Origin: Paradevosia shaoguanensis
GTDB lineage: Bacteria > Pseudomonadota > Alphaproteobacteria > Rhizobiales > Devosiaceae
Direction: 5' to 3'
DNA length: 64,000 nucleotides
NCBI RefSeq assembly: GCF_016801025.1
Contig: NZ_CP068983.1
Coordinates: forward strand, 3,898,501-3,962,500
Position 1 is the stretch's first letter, and the number at the start of each line of letters is the position of its first letter. The notes below the pieces were generated by a model. The model made no database searches. It worked only from the letters and a program-made list of their open reading frames with translations, and was not told where the DNA came from. A program made the translations under genes and the position numbers. Positions 11,459 to 21,573 of this stretch are shown piece after piece.

Positions 11459-12064
11459 ATGACCCTGCCGCTTTTCTTCTTCTACGTGTTCTCGATCATC
11501 GCGGTCGCAAGCGCTGCGATGGTGATCTTCTCGCGCAACCCCGTTCACTCGGTGCTGTTCCTCATCCTCACCTTCGTCAATGCGGCAGGCATCTTCATGC
11601 TGGCCGGCGCCGAGTTCCTGGCGCTGATCCTGGTGGTGGTCTATGTGGGCGCCGTGGCGGTGCTGTTCCTCTTCGTCGTGATGATGCTCGACGTCGATTT
11701 CGCCGAGATGCGGCAGGGCATCCTGCAATACGCACCGATTGCCGCCGTCGTCGGCATCATCTTCCTGCTCGAGCTGCTGCTGCTCGCCGGCACCTTCTTC
11801 ATCTCTCCGGATGTGATGGGGCAGGCGGTCGTGCCGATCGATGCCACGATCGACAATACCCGCGCGCTCGGCCAGGTGATCTACACGCGTTACGTCTTCC
11901 TCTTCCAGGCGGCGGGTGCCGTGCTGCTGGTCGCCATGATCGGCGCCATCGTGCTGACCCTGCGCCACCGCACCAGCGCCAAGCGGCAGGACATCGCCAA
12001 GCAGGTCGCGCGCGGCAAGGACTCCATCAAGGTCGTCAGCGTCAAATCAGGACAGGGACTTTAG
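11459..12064 (+). CDS. nuoJ: NADH-quinone oxidoreductase subunit J
   Basis: A 201-residue membrane subunit with five predicted helices. Helix 3 contains the conserved LALILVVVYVGAVAVLFLFVVMML region, the pi-bulge helix of NuoJ. A basic cytoplasmic tail follows the last helix (RHRTSAKRQDIAKQVARGKD). It lies between nuoI and nuoK in canonical order. Confidence 0.95.
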   Translation: MTLPLFFFYVFSIIAVASAAMVIFSRNPVHSVLFLILTFVNAAGIFMLAGAEFLALILVVVYVGAVAVLFLFVVMMLDVDFAEMRQGILQYAPIAAVVGIIFLLELLLLAGTFFISPDVMGQAVVPIDATIDNTRALGQVIYTRYVFLFQAAGAVLLVAMIGAIVLTLRHRTSAKRQDIAKQVARGKDSIKVVSVKSGQGL

Positions 12065-12075
12065 AGGGCTAGAAA

Positions 12076-12390
12076 ATGGCTGCTGCAATCGGGCTCGGTC
12101 ACTTCCTGACCGTCGGAGCCATCCTGTTCACGCTGGGTGTCTTCGGGATTTTTCTCAACCGCAAGAACGTCATCATCATCCTGATGTCGATCGAACTGAT
12201 CCTTCTGGCGGTCAACATCAACTTCGTCGCCTTCTCGTCCCATCTGGGCGATCTGGCGGGCCAGGTCTTCGCGCTGCTGATCCTCACCGTGGCTGCGGCC
12301 GAGGCGGCGATCGGCCTGGCGATCCTGGTGATCTTCTTCCGTAACCGCGGCTCCATCGCGGTCGACGATATCAATGTGATGAAGGGCTGA
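12076..12390 (+). CDS. nuoK: NADH-quinone oxidoreductase subunit K
   Basis: A 104-residue three-helix antiporter-like subunit. The conserved membrane glutamates used in proton translocation are visible in [19 protein letters not shown] and [25 protein letters not shown] ribosome site precedes the ATG. The C-terminus (DDINVMKG) is the usual family ending. Confidence 0.95.
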   Translation: MAAAIGLGHFLTVGAILFTLGVFGIFLNRKNVIIILMSIELILLAVNINFVAFSSHLGDLAGQVFALLILTVAAAEAAIGLAILVIFFRNRGSIAVDDINVMKG

Positions 12391-12397
12391 CCTTGCG

Positions 12398-14440
12398 ATG
12401 ATCCAGGCCATCGTCTTTCTACCGCTGATCGGCGCGCTGATCGCGGGTCTTCTCGGCCGGGTGATCGGACACAGGACGTCCGAGTACATCACCACGGGCC
12501 TGCTCATCATCGCGGCCTTGCTGTCGTGGGCGGTCTTCATTCCCTACGCCTTCGGTGGCGGTGCGGAAGCGGAAGCCGGTCATGCGGCGGCGACCAAGGT
12601 CGAAGTTCTGCGCTGGATCCAGTCCGGCGCGCTCGATCTGCGCTGGGTGCTGCGCGTCGACACGCTGACGGCGATCATGCTCGTGGTCGTGACCACGGTT
12701 TCGAGCCTCGTCCACGTCTATTCCATCGGCTACATGGCCGACGATCCGCATCGCTCGCGCTTCTTCGCCTATCTTTCGTTCTTCACCTTCGCCATGCTCA
12801 TGCTGGTGACGGCCGACAACTTCGCGCAGATGTTCTTCGGCTGGGAAGGCGTGGGCGTGGCCTCGTACCTGCTCATCGGCTTCTGGTACACGCGCCCCTC
12901 GGCCAATGCCGCCGCCATGAAGGCGTTCGTCGTCAACCGCGTCGGCGATTTCGGCTTCCTGCTCGGTATCTTCGCCGCCTTCGCGGTCATCGGCTCGCTC
13001 GATTTCGATACGGTTTTCCACTCGCTCGACAGCGTCAAGGATGCGCAGTTCCACTTCCTGTCGTGGGACTTCCACGCCATGACCGTGGTCTGCCTGCTGC
13101 TGTTCGTCGGCGCCATGGGCAAGTCGGCGCAGTTCATGCTCCACACCTGGTTGCCGGACGCCATGGAAGGCCCGACGCCGGTGTCCGCGCTCATCCATGC
13201 CGCCACGATGGTGACGGCCGGCGTGTTCATGGTTGCGCGCCTCTCGCCGCTCTTCGAGCTCTCCTCGGTCGCCATGACCGTGGTGCTCGTCATCGGCGCC
13301 ATCACCGCCTTCTTCGCGGCGACGGTGGGTCTGGTGCAGAACGACATCAAGCGCGTCATCGCCTACTCGACCTGTTCGCAGCTCGGCTACATGTTCGTGG
13401 CGCTTGGGGCAGGGGCTTACTCGGCGGGCATGTTCCACCTCTTCACGCACGCCTTCTTCAAGGCCCTGCTGTTCCTGGGCGCCGGCTCGGTCATCCATGC
13501 GATGCACCATGAGCAGGATATGCGGAACATGGGCGGCCTCGCCAAGAAGATCCCCATCACCTACTGGATGATGATCATCGGCACGCTGGCGCTCACGGGC
13601 GTCGGCATTCCGGGTACGCCGCTCGGCTTTGCCGGCTTCTTCTCCAAGGACTCGATCATCGAAGCCGCCTATGGCGTCGGTGGTTCGGTCGGCACGCTGG
13701 CCTTCTGGCTGCTGGTGGTGGCGGCGATGTTCACGAGCTTCTATTCGTGGCGCCTCATCCATCTCACCTTTCACGGCAAGCCGCGCCATGATGCGCCGGC
13801 TGCTCACGATGCCGAGCCGGATGCCCATGCGGACGATCACGGGCATGGTCATGGCAGCGCCTATGACAATGCGCATGAGAGCCCCAACGTGATGCTGATC
13901 CCGCTCTATATCCTGGCGGCGGGTGCGGTGCTGGCGGGCGTGGTGTTCTACGACATGTTCTTCGGGCACGTCGAACACATCACCCACTTCTTCCAGGGCT
14001 CGATCGCGGTCAACGAGCATGCGCTCGAGGCGGCCCATGAAAGTCCGCTCTGGGTCAAGTGGTCGGCGACCGTGGCCATGGTCATCGGCTTCCTCGCTGC
14101 CTGGCAGATGTATATCCGCGATACCGCCATTCCGAAGAACCTGGCCAAGGCCAATCCGGGCCTCTACCAGTTTCTCTTGAACAAGTGGTATTTCGACGAA
14201 CTCTACAACGCCATCTTCGTGCGCCCCGCCTTCTGGCTCGGCAATGCACTCTGGCGCGGCTTCGATGACTGGCTGGTCGACAAGACCATCGTCGAGGGCC
14301 TTGGCAACCGGGTCAAGGACGTGACGGCGCGCGTCGTCAAGCTGCAGTCCGGCTATCTCTATCACTATGCCTTCGCAATGCTCATCGGGGTCGCCGCGCT
14401 GCTGACCTGGGCCATCGCGAGTGGGGGGCTCCTCGGATGA
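12398..14440 (+). CDS. nuoL: NADH-quinone oxidoreductase subunit L
   Basis: A 680-residue antiporter-like subunit at the distal end of the membrane arm. It has the NuoL signatures [39 protein letters not shown] and the lysine/histidine helix motif [21 protein letters not shown] cytoplasm-side insertion at about residues 463-497 is rich in His and Asp (for example [11 protein letters not shown]), seen in related NuoL proteins and possibly metal-binding (inference). The C-terminus keeps the long lateral helix region ([18 protein letters not shown]). It overlaps nuoM by four bases. Confidence 0.96.
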   Translation: MIQAIVFLPLIGALIAGLLGRVIGHRTSEYITTGLLIIAALLSWAVFIPYAFGGGAEAEAGHAAATKVEVLRWIQSGALDLRWVLRVDTLTAIMLVVVTTVSSLVHVYSIGYMADDPHRSRFFAYLSFFTFAMLMLVTADNFAQMFFGWEGVGVASYLLIGFWYTRPSANAAAMKAFVVNRVGDFGFLLGIFAAFAVIGSLDFDTVFHSLDSVKDAQFHFLSWDFHAMTVVCLLLFVGAMGKSAQFMLHTWLPDAMEGPTPVSALIHAATMVTAGVFMVARLSPLFELSSVAMTVVLVIGAITAFFAATVGLVQNDIKRVIAYSTCSQLGYMFVALGAGAYSAGMFHLFTHAFFKALLFLGAGSVIHAMHHEQDMRNMGGLAKKIPITYWMMIIGTLALTGVGIPGTPLGFAGFFSKDSIIEAAYGVGGSVGTLAFWLLVVAAMFTSFYSWRLIHLTFHGKPRHDAPAAHDAEPDAHADDHGHGHGSAYDNAHESPNVMLIPLYILAAGAVLAGVVFYDMFFGHVEHITHFFQGSIAVNEHALEAAHESPLWVKWSATVAMVIGFLAAWQMYIRDTAIPKNLAKANPGLYQFLLNKWYFDELYNAIFVRPAFWLGNALWRGFDDWLVDKTIVEGLGNRVKDVTARVVKLQSGYLYHYAFAMLIGVAALLTWAIASGGLLG

Positions 14441-15945
14441 CGTTCGACAACTCCATCCTGACCATCGTCACTTTCCTGCCGCTGGTCGGGACGCTGCTGC
14501 TGCTCTTCTTTCCGGGGCGCGACGAGGCGGCTGCCAACGTTCAACGTTGGGTGGCGCTCATCACCACGCTCGTGACCTTCGTCCTGACCTTGATGGTCTG
14601 GGCGCGGTTCGATCCGAGCAATTCCGGCTTCCAGATGGTCATCAACGTCCCCTGGATCGGCGACAGCATCGGCTATCGCATGGGCGTGGATGGCATCTCG
14701 GTGCTGTTCATCCCGCTGACGGGCCTGTTGATGCCGATGTGCATCCTGGCGAGCTGGAACTCGGTGCATTCGCGCGTCCGCGAATACCTGATCGTCTTCC
14801 TCGTGCTCGAAACGCTGATGCTCGGCGTCTTCGCCACGCTCGACGGCGCCATGTTCTATGTCTTCTTCGAAGGCACGCTGCTCCCGATGTTCCTGATCAT
14901 CGGCATCTGGGGCGGGGCTCGTCGCATCCAGGCGGCTTACAAGTTCTTCTTCTATACGTTCGTCGGCTCGGTGCTGATGCTGCTGGCCATCATGGCCATC
15001 TACTGGCAGGCCGGCACGCTCGACATCTCCAAGCTGCTGACCTTCAAGTTCGACAAGGGCGTGCAGGTCTGGCTGTGGATCGCCTTCTTCGCGTCGTTCG
15101 CGGTCAAGATGCCGATGTGGCCATTCCACCGGTGGTTGCCCGAAGCGCACGTAGAGGCGCCGACGGCCGGCTCGGTGATCCTGGCCGCGATCCTGCTCAA
15201 GCTTGGCGGCTACGGCTTCCTGCGCTTCTCGCTGCCGATGTTCCCCGATGCTTCGGCCCAATTCGCGAACTTCGTCTTCGTGCTCTCGATCGCGGCCATC
15301 ATCCTAACTTCGCTCGTGGCGCTCGTGCAGACCGACATGAAGAAGCTGATCGCTTATTCGTCCGTCGCGCATATGGGCTTCGTGACGATGGGTATCTTCG
15401 CCGGCAACGTCTATGGCGTGCAGGGCGCGCTCTTCCAGATGATCTCGCACGGCATCGTCTCGGGCGCGCTCTTCTTTGGCGTGGGCGTCATCTATGACCG
15501 CATGCATACCCGCGAGATTTCCGCCTATGGCGGGCTCGTCGAGCGCATGCCGCGCTACGCGCTGGTGTTCATGATCTTCACCATGGCCAATGTCGGCCTG
15601 CCGGGTACATCCGGGTTCATCGGTGAATTCCTCACCATGTTCGGTACGTTCCAGGTCAATACCTGGGTTACGACCCTGGCCGCCACCGGCGTCATCCTCT
15701 CGGCGGCCTATGCGCTCTATCTCTATCGCCGGATTATCTTTGGTGCGCTCACCAAGGAATCGCTGATGGGCATCATGGATCTGGACTGGAAGGAAGCGGC
15801 GATCCTCATTCCGCTCGCCGTCCTCACCATCTTCTACGGCATCTATCCGGCGCCGATCCTGGATGCGACGCGTAGCGCGGTCGATCTGCTTGTCACGAAC
15901 TATTCCGCCGCGGTCGGGGCCGTTCCCGCCGTAGTGGCGCACTAG
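14437..15945 (+). CDS. nuoM: NADH-quinone oxidoreductase subunit M
   Basis: A 502-residue antiporter-like proton-pumping subunit. Key motifs are [19 protein letters not shown] (conserved helix-5 glutamate), [21 protein letters not shown] and the lysine-bearing [20 protein letters not shown]. Its ATG overlaps the nuoL stop (ATGA), so translation is coupled. Confidence 0.96.
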   Translation: MTFDNSILTIVTFLPLVGTLLLLFFPGRDEAAANVQRWVALITTLVTFVLTLMVWARFDPSNSGFQMVINVPWIGDSIGYRMGVDGISVLFIPLTGLLMPMCILASWNSVHSRVREYLIVFLVLETLMLGVFATLDGAMFYVFFEGTLLPMFLIIGIWGGARRIQAAYKFFFYTFVGSVLMLLAIMAIYWQAGTLDISKLLTFKFDKGVQVWLWIAFFASFAVKMPMWPFHRWLPEAHVEAPTAGSVILAAILLKLGGYGFLRFSLPMFPDASAQFANFVFVLSIAAIILTSLVALVQTDMKKLIAYSSVAHMGFVTMGIFAGNVYGVQGALFQMISHGIVSGALFFGVGVIYDRMHTREISAYGGLVERMPRYALVFMIFTMANVGLPGTSGFIGEFLTMFGTFQVNTWVTTLAATGVILSAAYALYLYRRIIFGALTKESLMGIMDLDWKEAAILIPLAVLTIFYGIYPAPILDATRSAVDLLVTNYSAAVGAVPAVVAH

Positions 15946-15955
15946 GGGCTTTTCG

Positions 15956-17401
15956 ATGAACTCCGATATCACGAGCTTCGCCTCACTCGCTCCGGCCTAC
16001 CCGGAAATCCTGGTGGTGGTCGGCGCCCTGGTGCTGCTGCTCATCGGCGTCTTCTCCAGGAAGCCGAATACGGTGGCGCTCTCCTGGCTCGCCATCCTCG
16101 TGCTGGTGATCGCGATGGGCCTCGTCATCTGGCAGCCCGCCGGCGGCATAATGTTCTCGGGCACCTTCGTGCTCGATGGCTTCGCGCGCTTCATGAAGGT
16201 GCTGGTGCTGGGCGGGTCGGCCTTCGCGCTCATCCTCTCGTTCTCGACGCAGCGCGAGAACGGGCTCGACAAGTTCGAGTATCCGGTGCTCGTCATGCTG
16301 GCTACCGCCGGCATGATGATGATGGTTTCGGCCAACGACCTGATGAGCCTCTATGTCGGCCTCGAACTGCAGAGCCTGGCGCTTTATGTCGTCGCCGCCA
16401 TCAAACGCGACAGCGAGAAGGCGACCGAGGCCGGCCTCAAGTATTTCGTCCTCGGCGCGCTCTCCTCGGGCATGCTGCTCTATGGCGCCTCGTTGATCTA
16501 CGGCTTTACCGGCCACACCCAGCTCGACCTCATCACGGCGGAAATCGCCGGGGGCGGGCGCAATATCGGCGTGATCTTCGGCGTGACGTTCCTGCTGGCG
16601 GGCCTCGCCTTCAAGATTTCGGCCGTGCCGTTCCACATGTGGACGCCCGACGTCTATGAAGGCGCGCCTACGCCGGTGACCGCGTTCTTTGCCTCGGCGC
16701 CCAAGGTCGCGGCCATGGCGCTGCTCATTCGTCTGGTGATCGAAAGCTTCGCGCCGATCTCTCATGACTGGCAGCAGATCGTGATCTTCCTCTCCATCGC
16801 CTCGATGGTGCTGGCGGCATTCGCGGCTATCGGCCAGCGCAACATGAAGCGCCTTATCGCCTATTCCTCGATCGGCCATGTCGGCTTCGCGCTGGTCGGC
16901 CTGTCGTCGGGTACACAGGTGGGCGTGGAAGGCGTCGCCATCTACATGGCGATCTATGTCATCATGACCGTCTGCCTCTTCGCCGCGATCCTGTCGATCC
17001 GCGCCGACGGGCAGTCGGTGGAGGACATTTCCGATTACGCCGGGCTGGCCCAGAAGCGGCCGTTCGTCGCGGCCATCATGGCGATCCTGATGTTCTCGCT
17101 CATCGGACTGCCGCCGCTGGCGGGGTTCTTCGCCAAGTGGCACGTGTTCCTGGCGGCGATCGAGGCCAAGCTCTTCGTGCTGGCCGTGATCGGCGTGCTT
17201 GCCTCGGCGATCAGCGCCTTCTATTACCTGCGCGTGATCAAGACCATGTATTTCGACGAACCGGTCCGCCAGTTCGACAGCGTTCCCAATGAGTTGACTG
17301 CCGTGATGGCGGTGACGGGCTTCTTCATCGTCACCTACTATCTCACCCTGGGTTCGCCGTTGGCGTCGTGGGCGCACGTGGCGTCGGGAAGCCTGTTCTA
17401 A
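15956..17401 (+). CDS. nuoN: NADH-quinone oxidoreductase subunit N
   Basis: A 481-residue third antiporter-like subunit and last gene of the nuo set. It carries [38 protein letters not shown] and the [20 protein letters not shown] helix. The stop lies one base before the birA GTG start, showing that the operon runs on into birA. Confidence 0.96.
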   Translation: MNSDITSFASLAPAYPEILVVVGALVLLLIGVFSRKPNTVALSWLAILVLVIAMGLVIWQPAGGIMFSGTFVLDGFARFMKVLVLGGSAFALILSFSTQRENGLDKFEYPVLVMLATAGMMMMVSANDLMSLYVGLELQSLALYVVAAIKRDSEKATEAGLKYFVLGALSSGMLLYGASLIYGFTGHTQLDLITAEIAGGGRNIGVIFGVTFLLAGLAFKISAVPFHMWTPDVYEGAPTPVTAFFASAPKVAAMALLIRLVIESFAPISHDWQQIVIFLSIASMVLAAFAAIGQRNMKRLIAYSSIGHVGFALVGLSSGTQVGVEGVAIYMAIYVIMTVCLFAAILSIRADGQSVEDISDYAGLAQKRPFVAAIMAILMFSLIGLPPLAGFFAKWHVFLAAIEAKLFVLAVIGVLASAISAFYYLRVIKTMYFDEPVRQFDSVPNELTAVMAVTGFFIVTYYLTLGSPLASWAHVASGSLF

Positions 17402-17402
17402 G

Positions 17403-18242
17403 GTGTCCCGGCCGTTCAGTCTCGGTGCAAGAGCCAGCCTCGCAGGTTACCGCCTGCGGGGTTTTGACACTGTAGGCTCCACCAATACCGAGGCGATGAA
17501 GGCTGCTCAATCGGGCGATGGCGGCCCCATCTGGTTCGCCGCTTTGCAGCAGACCGCCGGCCGCGGCCGGCGCGGGCGTCCGTGGTCCTCGCCGCATGGA
17601 AACCTGGCGGCCAGCCTCTTGATCGTGCCCGATGCCGACCCCAATTTGATAGCGACGCTGGGCTTCGTGGCCGGCGTGGCACTCAACCGGGCGCTCGCGA
17701 CGGTGCTCCCCAAGGGGAAGTTCAAGACCGGGCTCGATGGGGCCGATGGCGACGAGGACGGCAAGCGGGCCCGCATCGCGCTCAAATGGCCTAACGACGT
17801 GCTCGCCGATGGCGCCAAGCTCTCCGGCATACTGCTCGAGGCGCAGCCGCTTCCCGATGGTCGTACCGCGATCGTGATGGGGTGCGGCGTCAACGTCGTT
17901 GCGGCGCCCGAGGGAACCCCTTATCCCGCAACGAGCCTTCGCGACCTGGGCGCCGATGTGGATGCGCAGGCCGTGTTCGAGGCGCTGACGCAGGCCTGGG
18001 TCGATACTTATACGCTCTGGGACCAGGGCAGGGGCATTGCAGAAGTCCTGCGCCTGTGGCGCGAATTCGCGGCCGGAATCGGCGCGCCGGTGGCGGTAAA
18101 CCGCCACGGCGACATCGTTCGCGGAATCTTCGAGACCATTGACGACGCCGGCAGGCTTGTCGTGCGCGCGGATGACGATACGCGCATCACGATAACCGCC
18201 GGTGACGTGCATTTCGGCACGACGGCAAGCGCCGCGCCGTAA
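17403..18242 (+). CDS. birA: Biotin--[acetyl-CoA-carboxylase] ligase
   Basis: A 279-residue biotin protein ligase that activates biotin with ATP and attaches it to carboxylase carrier proteins. Visible are the biotin/ATP-site motif QQTAGRGRRGRPWSSPHGNL and LKWPNDVLADGAKLSGILLE. There is no N-terminal winged-helix DNA-binding domain, so it is an enzyme only, not a BirA-type repressor. It starts with GTG at 17403, one base after the nuoN stop. A slightly longer than usual insertion (GLDGADGDEDGKRAR) precedes the KWPNDV motif. Confidence 0.93.
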   Translation: MSRPFSLGARASLAGYRLRGFDTVGSTNTEAMKAAQSGDGGPIWFAALQQTAGRGRRGRPWSSPHGNLAASLLIVPDADPNLIATLGFVAGVALNRALATVLPKGKFKTGLDGADGDEDGKRARIALKWPNDVLADGAKLSGILLEAQPLPDGRTAIVMGCGVNVVAAPEGTPYPATSLRDLGADVDAQAVFEALTQAWVDTYTLWDQGRGIAEVLRLWREFAAGIGAPVAVNRHGDIVRGIFETIDDAGRLVVRADDDTRITITAGDVHFGTTASAAP

Positions 18243-18269
18243 CGGAATTGACATTGAAAGTAGATGGCG

Positions 18270-18296
18270 GGGGAGCGGAACAGCCGCATTCTCCCC
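18270..18296 (+). other. Hairpin in the rnj leader
   Basis: GGGGAG..CTCCCC outer pairing with an inner CGG/CCG stem forms a stem-loop in the 78-bp birA-rnj gap, about 25 bases before the rnj ATG. No T-run follows, so it is not a standard terminator. It could be an mRNA processing or autoregulation structure for RNase J, which is inference. Confidence 0.35.
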
Positions 18297-18320
18297 GTCC
18301 AAGTTTGGATTGGATAGAAA

Positions 18321-20003
18321 ATGAAGAAGCCTTTGACCGATGAACTTGTCTTCGTCCCCCTGGGGGGCGTCGGCGAAATCGGCATGAATATGGGGGCCTA
18401 TGGTTTCGGCCCCGCCAACCGCCGCAAGTGGATCGTGGTCGATTGCGGCGTGAGCTTCGGTGGCCCGGACCTGCCGGGTATCGAACTCATCATGGCCAAC
18501 CCGGAATTTCTGGAAGAGAACGCCGACGATGTGCTGGCGCTTATCCTGACCCATAGCCATGAAGATCATTACGGCGCCGTGCTCGACCTTTGGCCGGGTT
18601 TCGAGAAGCCGGTCTACGCCACCGCCTTCACCGCCGCAATGCTGGCCGCCAAGCGCGCCGCCGACGCCATCGTCGATGAAGTCGAGGTGCGGCCGATGCA
18701 GGTGGGCAAGCCCTTTACGGTCGGGCCCTTCACCGTGGAGCCGATCAATGTGGCGCACTCGATTCCCGAAAGCTGTGCGCTGCTGATCACGACGCCGGTC
18801 GGCCGCGTGCTGCATACCGGCGACTGGAAGCTCGATCCGTCGCCCGTGGGCAGCCCGCCGACCGATATCGCGCGGCTCCAGAAGATCGGCGCCGACGAGG
18901 GCGCGCCGCCGCTGGCGCTTGTCTGCGACAGCACCAATGCGTTGAAGGACGGCGAGAGCCCGAGCGAAGCGCTGGTCGGCGATACGCTGGCCGCTCTCAT
19001 TGCGGCCGCGCCATATCGCGTCGCGCTCACCACCTTTGCCTCGAACGTCGGCCGCGTGATTTCCATTGCGCGTGCGGCGGAGAAGGCTGGCAGGCAGGTC
19101 GTGCTGTCGGGCAGGGCGCTCCACCGCATCACCGGCATTGCCCGCGAGCTGGGCATGATGGAAGGCATTGCGCCGTTCCTCGATCAGGACGCCTACAAGA
19201 GCCTGCCGCGTGACAAGGTCGTGCTGCTCTGCACCGGCTCGCAGGGCGAAGCACGGGCGGCCATCGCCCGCATCGCGCGCGGCGAGCATCCGGCGATCGA
19301 CCTCAATGCCGGCGACCAGGTGATCTTCTCGTCCTGGGCCATTCCCGGCAATGAGCGCGAAGTCATAGACATCCAGAACCGGCTGATCGACCGCGGCATC
19401 GACGTGATCACGCAATCGGACGGGCTCGTGCATACGACCGGCCACCCGCGTCGCGAGGAGCTCAAGCGGCTCTATGATTATGTGAAGCCGCAGGTGCTGG
19501 TCCCGGTGCATGGCGAGGCGGCGCACCTGCAGGCCCATGCCCGGCTCGGGCGCGACCATGGCATTGCCAATGTCATCGAAGCCCGCAACGGGGACATGGT
19601 GAAACTCTTCCCCGAGGCGATGGCGTATCCCGGCGAAGTGCGCTCGGGCGAGCTCTATCTCGACGGGCTGGTGCTCTGCACCCCCGAGGAAAGTGGGGTG
19701 AAAGGCCGCAGGCGACTTTCATTCGGCGGTCATATAGTCGTGAGCTTGGCGGTCAACGCCAGCGGCCAGGTGGTTTCCGGGCCCGAGGCAGTGATAGAAG
19801 GACTGCCGGAGGTCGAGGATGACGACGAGAGCATGAGCGATGTCGTCAACAAGACCATCCAGGGCGTCCTGCGCTCCGTGCCGCCGAAGCGGCGGGCGGA
19901 CGTGGATATGCTCAACAGCGCCATCCACCGGGCCGTGCGGTCCGAGGTGAACGCGTTCTGGGGCCGCAAGCCCAATGTCACGGTGTTCGTGCACCGAGTA
20001 TAG
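18321..20003 (+). CDS. rnj: Ribonuclease J
   Basis: A 560-residue beta-CASP metallo-beta-lactamase RNase with endo- and 5'-exonuclease activity in RNA maturation and decay. The metal motif HSHEDHYGAV and later ligands (VAHSIPES, LHTGDWKLDPSP) are present, followed by the beta-CASP block (VALTTFASNVGRV) and HTTGHPRREELKRLYDYVKP. The C-terminal domain ends NAFWGRKPNVTVFVHRV. The order nuoN-birA-rnj is typical for Rhizobiales. Confidence 0.95.
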   Translation: MKKPLTDELVFVPLGGVGEIGMNMGAYGFGPANRRKWIVVDCGVSFGGPDLPGIELIMANPEFLEENADDVLALILTHSHEDHYGAVLDLWPGFEKPVYATAFTAAMLAAKRAADAIVDEVEVRPMQVGKPFTVGPFTVEPINVAHSIPESCALLITTPVGRVLHTGDWKLDPSPVGSPPTDIARLQKIGADEGAPPLALVCDSTNALKDGESPSEALVGDTLAALIAAAPYRVALTTFASNVGRVISIARAAEKAGRQVVLSGRALHRITGIARELGMMEGIAPFLDQDAYKSLPRDKVVLLCTGSQGEARAAIARIARGEHPAIDLNAGDQVIFSSWAIPGNEREVIDIQNRLIDRGIDVITQSDGLVHTTGHPRREELKRLYDYVKPQVLVPVHGEAAHLQAHARLGRDHGIANVIEARNGDMVKLFPEAMAYPGEVRSGELYLDGLVLCTPEESGVKGRRRLSFGGHIVVSLAVNASGQVVSGPEAVIEGLPEVEDDDESMSDVVNKTIQGVLRSVPPKRRADVDMLNSAIHRAVRSEVNAFWGRKPNVTVFVHRV

Positions 20004-20012
20004 GAGAGCAGT

Positions 20013-20261
20013 ATGCCGATCGGCAGTTTGATCGCCGTCTATTTCGTCGTCTGGTGGATCTGCCTGTTCATCGTCCTGCCGTTCAACGTGCGGAACCAGG
20101 TCGATGTCGGCGAGATCGTGCCGGGCACCGAGCCGGGAGCGCCGGCCATGCTGCGCTTCTGGCCCAAGCTCGTGGCCAATTCGGTCATCTCGGCCGTGCT
20201 GACCGTGCTGATCCTCTGGGGCTGGTCCAATCCCTGGCTGCAGCATTACTGGAACGGGTAA
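20013..20261 (+). CDS. DUF1467 family membrane protein
   Basis: An 82-residue protein with two transmembrane helices (about residues 5-24, SLIAVYFVVWWICLFIVLPF, and 54-72) separated by a loop with the signature NVRNQVDVGEIVPGTEPGAPA. This matches DUF1467, a short alphaproteobacterial family of unknown function commonly encoded just after RNase J. The stop overlaps the next gene's ATG by one base. Confidence 0.85.
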   Translation: MPIGSLIAVYFVVWWICLFIVLPFNVRNQVDVGEIVPGTEPGAPAMLRFWPKLVANSVISAVLTVLILWGWSNPWLQHYWNG

Positions 20262-20932
20262 TGCAGGCTGAGGCGGACGAAGAGGTTTCGTCGCCGACCG
20301 ATGCAGCAGAATTCATCCGGAGCAATCTGGACCTGCTGCCGGTGCCTGCCTTCCCCGGCATCAAGCTTTACACGCCTCATCCCGGCAGCGGGTTGAGGCG
20401 TCTTGATTCTGCGGTCGACGAAGACGGCGATCCGTTGCCGCCATACTGGGCCTATGTCTGGGGCGGCGGAGCGGTGCTGGTGCGGCACATCCAGGCGCAT
20501 CCGGAGGTGGCGGCCGGACGGCGGGTGCTCGATCTCGGCTCGGGCTCGGGGATCGTGGGGATAGCTGCGGCGCAGTGCGGGGCGGCTTCGGTGCTGGCGG
20601 CGGAGACGGATGCCAACGGACTGGCGGCGCTGGCGCTCAATGCCGAGGCTAACGGCGTGGTGCTGAGCATCACGGGCGAGGACCTGACGGCTGGGGCGGC
20701 GCCGGAAGTGGATGTCGTGTTGGTGGGCGATCTCTTCTATGCGCCGGAGCTGGCAGTTCGGGTTTCGGCGTTCCTGGCGCGATGCGTGGCGGCGGGGGTG
20801 ACGGTGCTGGTCGGCGATCCCTATCGAGCGCATCTGCCGCTTGGAACGCTGGAACTGGTGGCTGAATATGAGGTGGCCGATTTCGGCGAGGCAGCGGGGC
20901 GGCGGAGCGGGGTTTTCAGGTTCCTCGGATGA
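20261..20932 (+). CDS. Class I SAM-dependent methyltransferase, protein-lysine (ETFB-type) methyltransferase-like
   Basis: A 223-residue Rossmann-fold methyltransferase. Motif I is VLDLGSGSGIVGIAAAQCGA, followed by AAETDANGLAALALNAEANG (motif II region) and VVLVGDLFYAPELA. The WAYVWGGGAVLVRHI segment before motif I is typical of the NNMT/ETFB-lysine methyltransferase-like group. The exact substrate cannot be read from sequence. The ATG at 20261 is used because it overlaps the DUF1467 stop (TAATG); a longer frame from 20054 lies within DUF1467. Confidence 0.8.
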   Translation: MQAEADEEVSSPTDAAEFIRSNLDLLPVPAFPGIKLYTPHPGSGLRRLDSAVDEDGDPLPPYWAYVWGGGAVLVRHIQAHPEVAAGRRVLDLGSGSGIVGIAAAQCGAASVLAAETDANGLAALALNAEANGVVLSITGEDLTAGAAPEVDVVLVGDLFYAPELAVRVSAFLARCVAAGVTVLVGDPYRAHLPLGTLELVAEYEVADFGEAAGRRSGVFRFLG

Positions 20933-21004
20933 GGAGGATAAGTTCGCCTCGGCGGCCATAGAGCAGGACCTGATAGTGATCGCGGGGGCAGCTCCTTGGG
21001 TGTC

Positions 21005-21036
21005 GTGAAACATCGAAATGTTTCACGGAGACTTTT
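21005..21036 (+). terminator. Terminator-like hairpin after the rnj-methyltransferase genes
   Basis: A perfect 9-bp stem GTGAAACAT / ATGTTTCAC with a CGAA tetraloop (21005-21026) is followed by GGAGACTTTTT. The stem is AT-rich for this genome, but the T-run supports transcript termination about 75 bases after the methyltransferase stop. Confidence 0.5.
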
Positions 21037-21399
21037 TGGGTGGTTTCTACGACCAGTGCGTTTGGTAACTGATTGGAATTTCTGGCTATTTATTCTGAAA
21101 GCGCCCGCAAATCGTTAAATTTTGACTCAAATTCGAGGCATCTTTGACCATCTTGCATGGGGTTTCGCTGCAAATTCGATGGTGTTTGAGCATCTTTGCG
21201 AGGGGTGATTGGGCGGTCTTTCTGCTCCGTGGTGAGGACGTGGTTCCATTGTAGCTCTCGAGATGAGCGCGGGGATAAAGCCGCCGGGCGGAGCGGTGCG
21301 CTGGGGGCGGCCTTCCGCAGGGAAGAGGGACGCGGGCGGCATAAGGTGCCGTCCTCGCCCGGCTCGTAAAATTCCTGCCATAATCGGCTGGTAGACAAT

Positions 21400-21540
21400 A
21401 AAAAAAGCAGGGCGTGAGCCCTGCTTTTGAAAAGTTTCGCGACAATACGTCGGTCTTACGCGCGCACGTAGCGGCGGCCAACGCTCCTCCCTTGACGTTG
21501 TCGGCGTCCGGCGGTTTCTCGCCGCCTTTGTTTTATGGGG
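21400..21540 (-). ncRNA. Candidate small RNA of about 140 nt
   Basis: On the minus strand a promoter (-35 GTGACA, 17-bp spacer, -10 TAGGGT) predicts a start near 21538-21540. The transcript would begin with an A-rich leader and a GGCGG/CCGCC hairpin, continue through a GGGAGGAGCG segment, and end in a perfect terminator (GCAGGGC / GCCCTGC then six Ts). No recognised RNA family is matched. A TTG-initiated frame after GGGAGGAGCG runs into the terminator without a stop, so it is probably not translated. On the plus strand the same interval shows CTCCTCCC followed by GGCGG/CCGCC and TTTGTTTT, so a plus-strand RNA is the alternative. Confidence 0.45.
21401..21428 (-). terminator. Strong intrinsic terminator, mainly minus strand
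   Basis: The 7-bp stem GCAGGGC / GCCCTGC with a 4-base loop (21407-21424) is flanked by six As at 21401-21406 and four Ts at 21425-21428. Reading on the minus strand gives stem plus TTTTTT; on the plus strand, stem plus TTTT. It is therefore possibly bidirectional. Confidence 0.75.
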
Positions 21541-21544
21541 CTGG

Positions 21545-21573
21545 ACCCTAACAACTCAAAACAGCCCTGTCAC
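21545..21573 (-). promoter_or_regulatory. Sigma-70-type promoter for the candidate small RNA
   Basis: Read on the minus strand: GTGACA (21573-21568), a 17-bp spacer and TAGGGT (21550-21545). Spacing is ideal and both hexamers resemble strong alphaproteobacterial housekeeping promoters. No minus-strand protein gene follows. Confidence 0.5.

Noticed and set aside
12419-14365. A 648-codon minus-strand open frame opposite nuoL
   Set aside because: Antisense of nuoL; composition is low-complexity Glu/Arg/His and no protein family is recognisable.
17343-19559. A 738-codon minus-strand frame opposite birA and rnj
   Set aside because: Spans two clear plus-strand genes with conserved active sites; an artefact of GC-rich codon use.
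21005-21026. Two exact parS-type half sites (GTGAAACA and TGTTTCAC) forming an inverted repeat
   Set aside because: In a ParB site the halves are in the opposite order and abut (TGTTTCAC then GTGAAACA). Here they face outward with six bases between, and a T-run follows, so a terminator hairpin is the simpler reading.
21261-21400. A short Arg/Pro-rich plus-strand frame (MSAGIKPPGGAVRWGR...)
   Set aside because: No ribosome site. The sequence is GC-palindromic and repeat-like rather than coding.
21430-21540. On the minus strand one frame reads ADNVKGGALAA, resembling a tmRNA proteolysis tag
   Set aside because: There is no stop after the ALAA, no resume-codon context, and no tRNA-like acceptor or T-arm nearby. 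The resemblance is coincidental.
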